NCBI GenBank assembly: GCA_023458555.1
Contig: JAEWYS010000017.1
Location: forward strand, 1 to 60,782
Length of the DNA: 60,782 bases
Source: Bacteroidota bacterium
GTDB taxonomy: Bacteria; Bacteroidota; Bacteroidia; Cytophagales; Cytophagaceae
Reading direction: 5' to 3'
Position 1 is the first letter of the stretch, and each line of letters begins with the position of its first letter. Shown here one piece after another: positions 60,703 through 60,782 of the stretch. The position numbers and the translations under genes were made by a program. The notes beneath the pieces were generated by a model. That model ran no database searches. It saw only the letters and a program-made list of their open reading frames with translations, and was not told the DNA's origin.

Positions 60703-60782
60703 TTGTGCTTTTGCTACCACTAAGTCTTCAGACTTATAAGTGTAATTTGCAGCTAGTAAATAAGCTTGTATTTTGTGAGCTG

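Noticed and set aside
1..60782. tRNA, rRNA or insertion-sequence genes
   Set aside because: I looked in the intergenic gaps for cloverleaf or transposase signatures and saw none; a covariance-model search would be needed for certainty.

Overview
The window looks like a chromosome segment of a Bacteroidota bacterium, probably Cytophagales-like. The supporting signs are three intact cell-surface proteins plus one broken one ending in type IX secretion (T9SS) sorting domains, a TonB-dependent receptor paired with a DUF4249 lipoprotein, a 7TM-DISM histidine kinase, a eukaryote-like (type 2) IleRS, a monomeric isocitrate dehydrogenase, and several Bacteroidota-type -7 promoter boxes (TAnnTTTG). 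Base composition is moderate in the core genes and clearly AT-rich in the variable toxin-cassette region at the right end.

Layout, left to right. 1-1262: a CRISPR array of 18 repeats and 17 spacers; no identifiable cas gene falls inside the window. 1.5-3.4 kb: two small XRE-type regulators, a single-domain response regulator and a small protein with a paralogue at 21.0 kb. 3.6-9.3 kb (minus strand): a phosphopantetheinyl transferase, then an apparent operon of D-cysteine desulfhydrase-like enzyme, M20 dipeptidase, DsbD N-terminal-like protein and DsbD. 9.4-11.1 kb: RluA-family pseudouridine synthase and thiol peroxidase. 11.2-16.8 kb: a 1015-residue T9SS adhesin-like protein and a T9SS subtilisin. 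17.2-19.5 kb: isocitrate dehydrogenase. 19.6-21.4 kb: two paralogous XRE regulators with palindromic operator candidates. 21.6-26.7 kb: TonB receptor, DUF4249 lipoprotein and class V aminotransferase, plus a small lipoprotein. 26.8-34.6 kb: prfA, an RND/MMPL exporter overlapping ileS, and lspA. 34.9-41 kb: histidine kinase, secreted pectate lyase, a broken CBM6/T9SS fragment and two outer-membrane barrel proteins. 41.2-44.7 kb: small unknown protein, gcvH, VanZ-like, M28 peptidase and CE2-type esterase.

45.0-60.8 kb is the most unusual part. A fibre-like secreted protein, an OmpH/Skp-like periplasmic chaperone and a lipoprotein lead into two overlapping giant genes of 1711 and 1713 codons. 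The first has a conserved N-terminal export/cap region and ends in a YD-repeat-like segment. The second carries the YD repeats, the RHS core and a variable C-terminal tip. This recalls the two-gene TcB-TcC cocoon of Tc toxins. Behind the tip lie a candidate immunity gene and then a graveyard of further tip/immunity cassettes: an orphan tip with a two-helix membrane immunity candidate, a frameshifted tip remnant with an acidic immunity candidate, and a macro-domain gene broken at an A-run. Two copies of a 46-bp imperfect palindrome flank these cassettes and may mark how they are exchanged. The fibre/OmpH/lipoprotein/two-part-RHS arrangement plus repeat-flanked cassettes is the best candidate here for an undescribed system.
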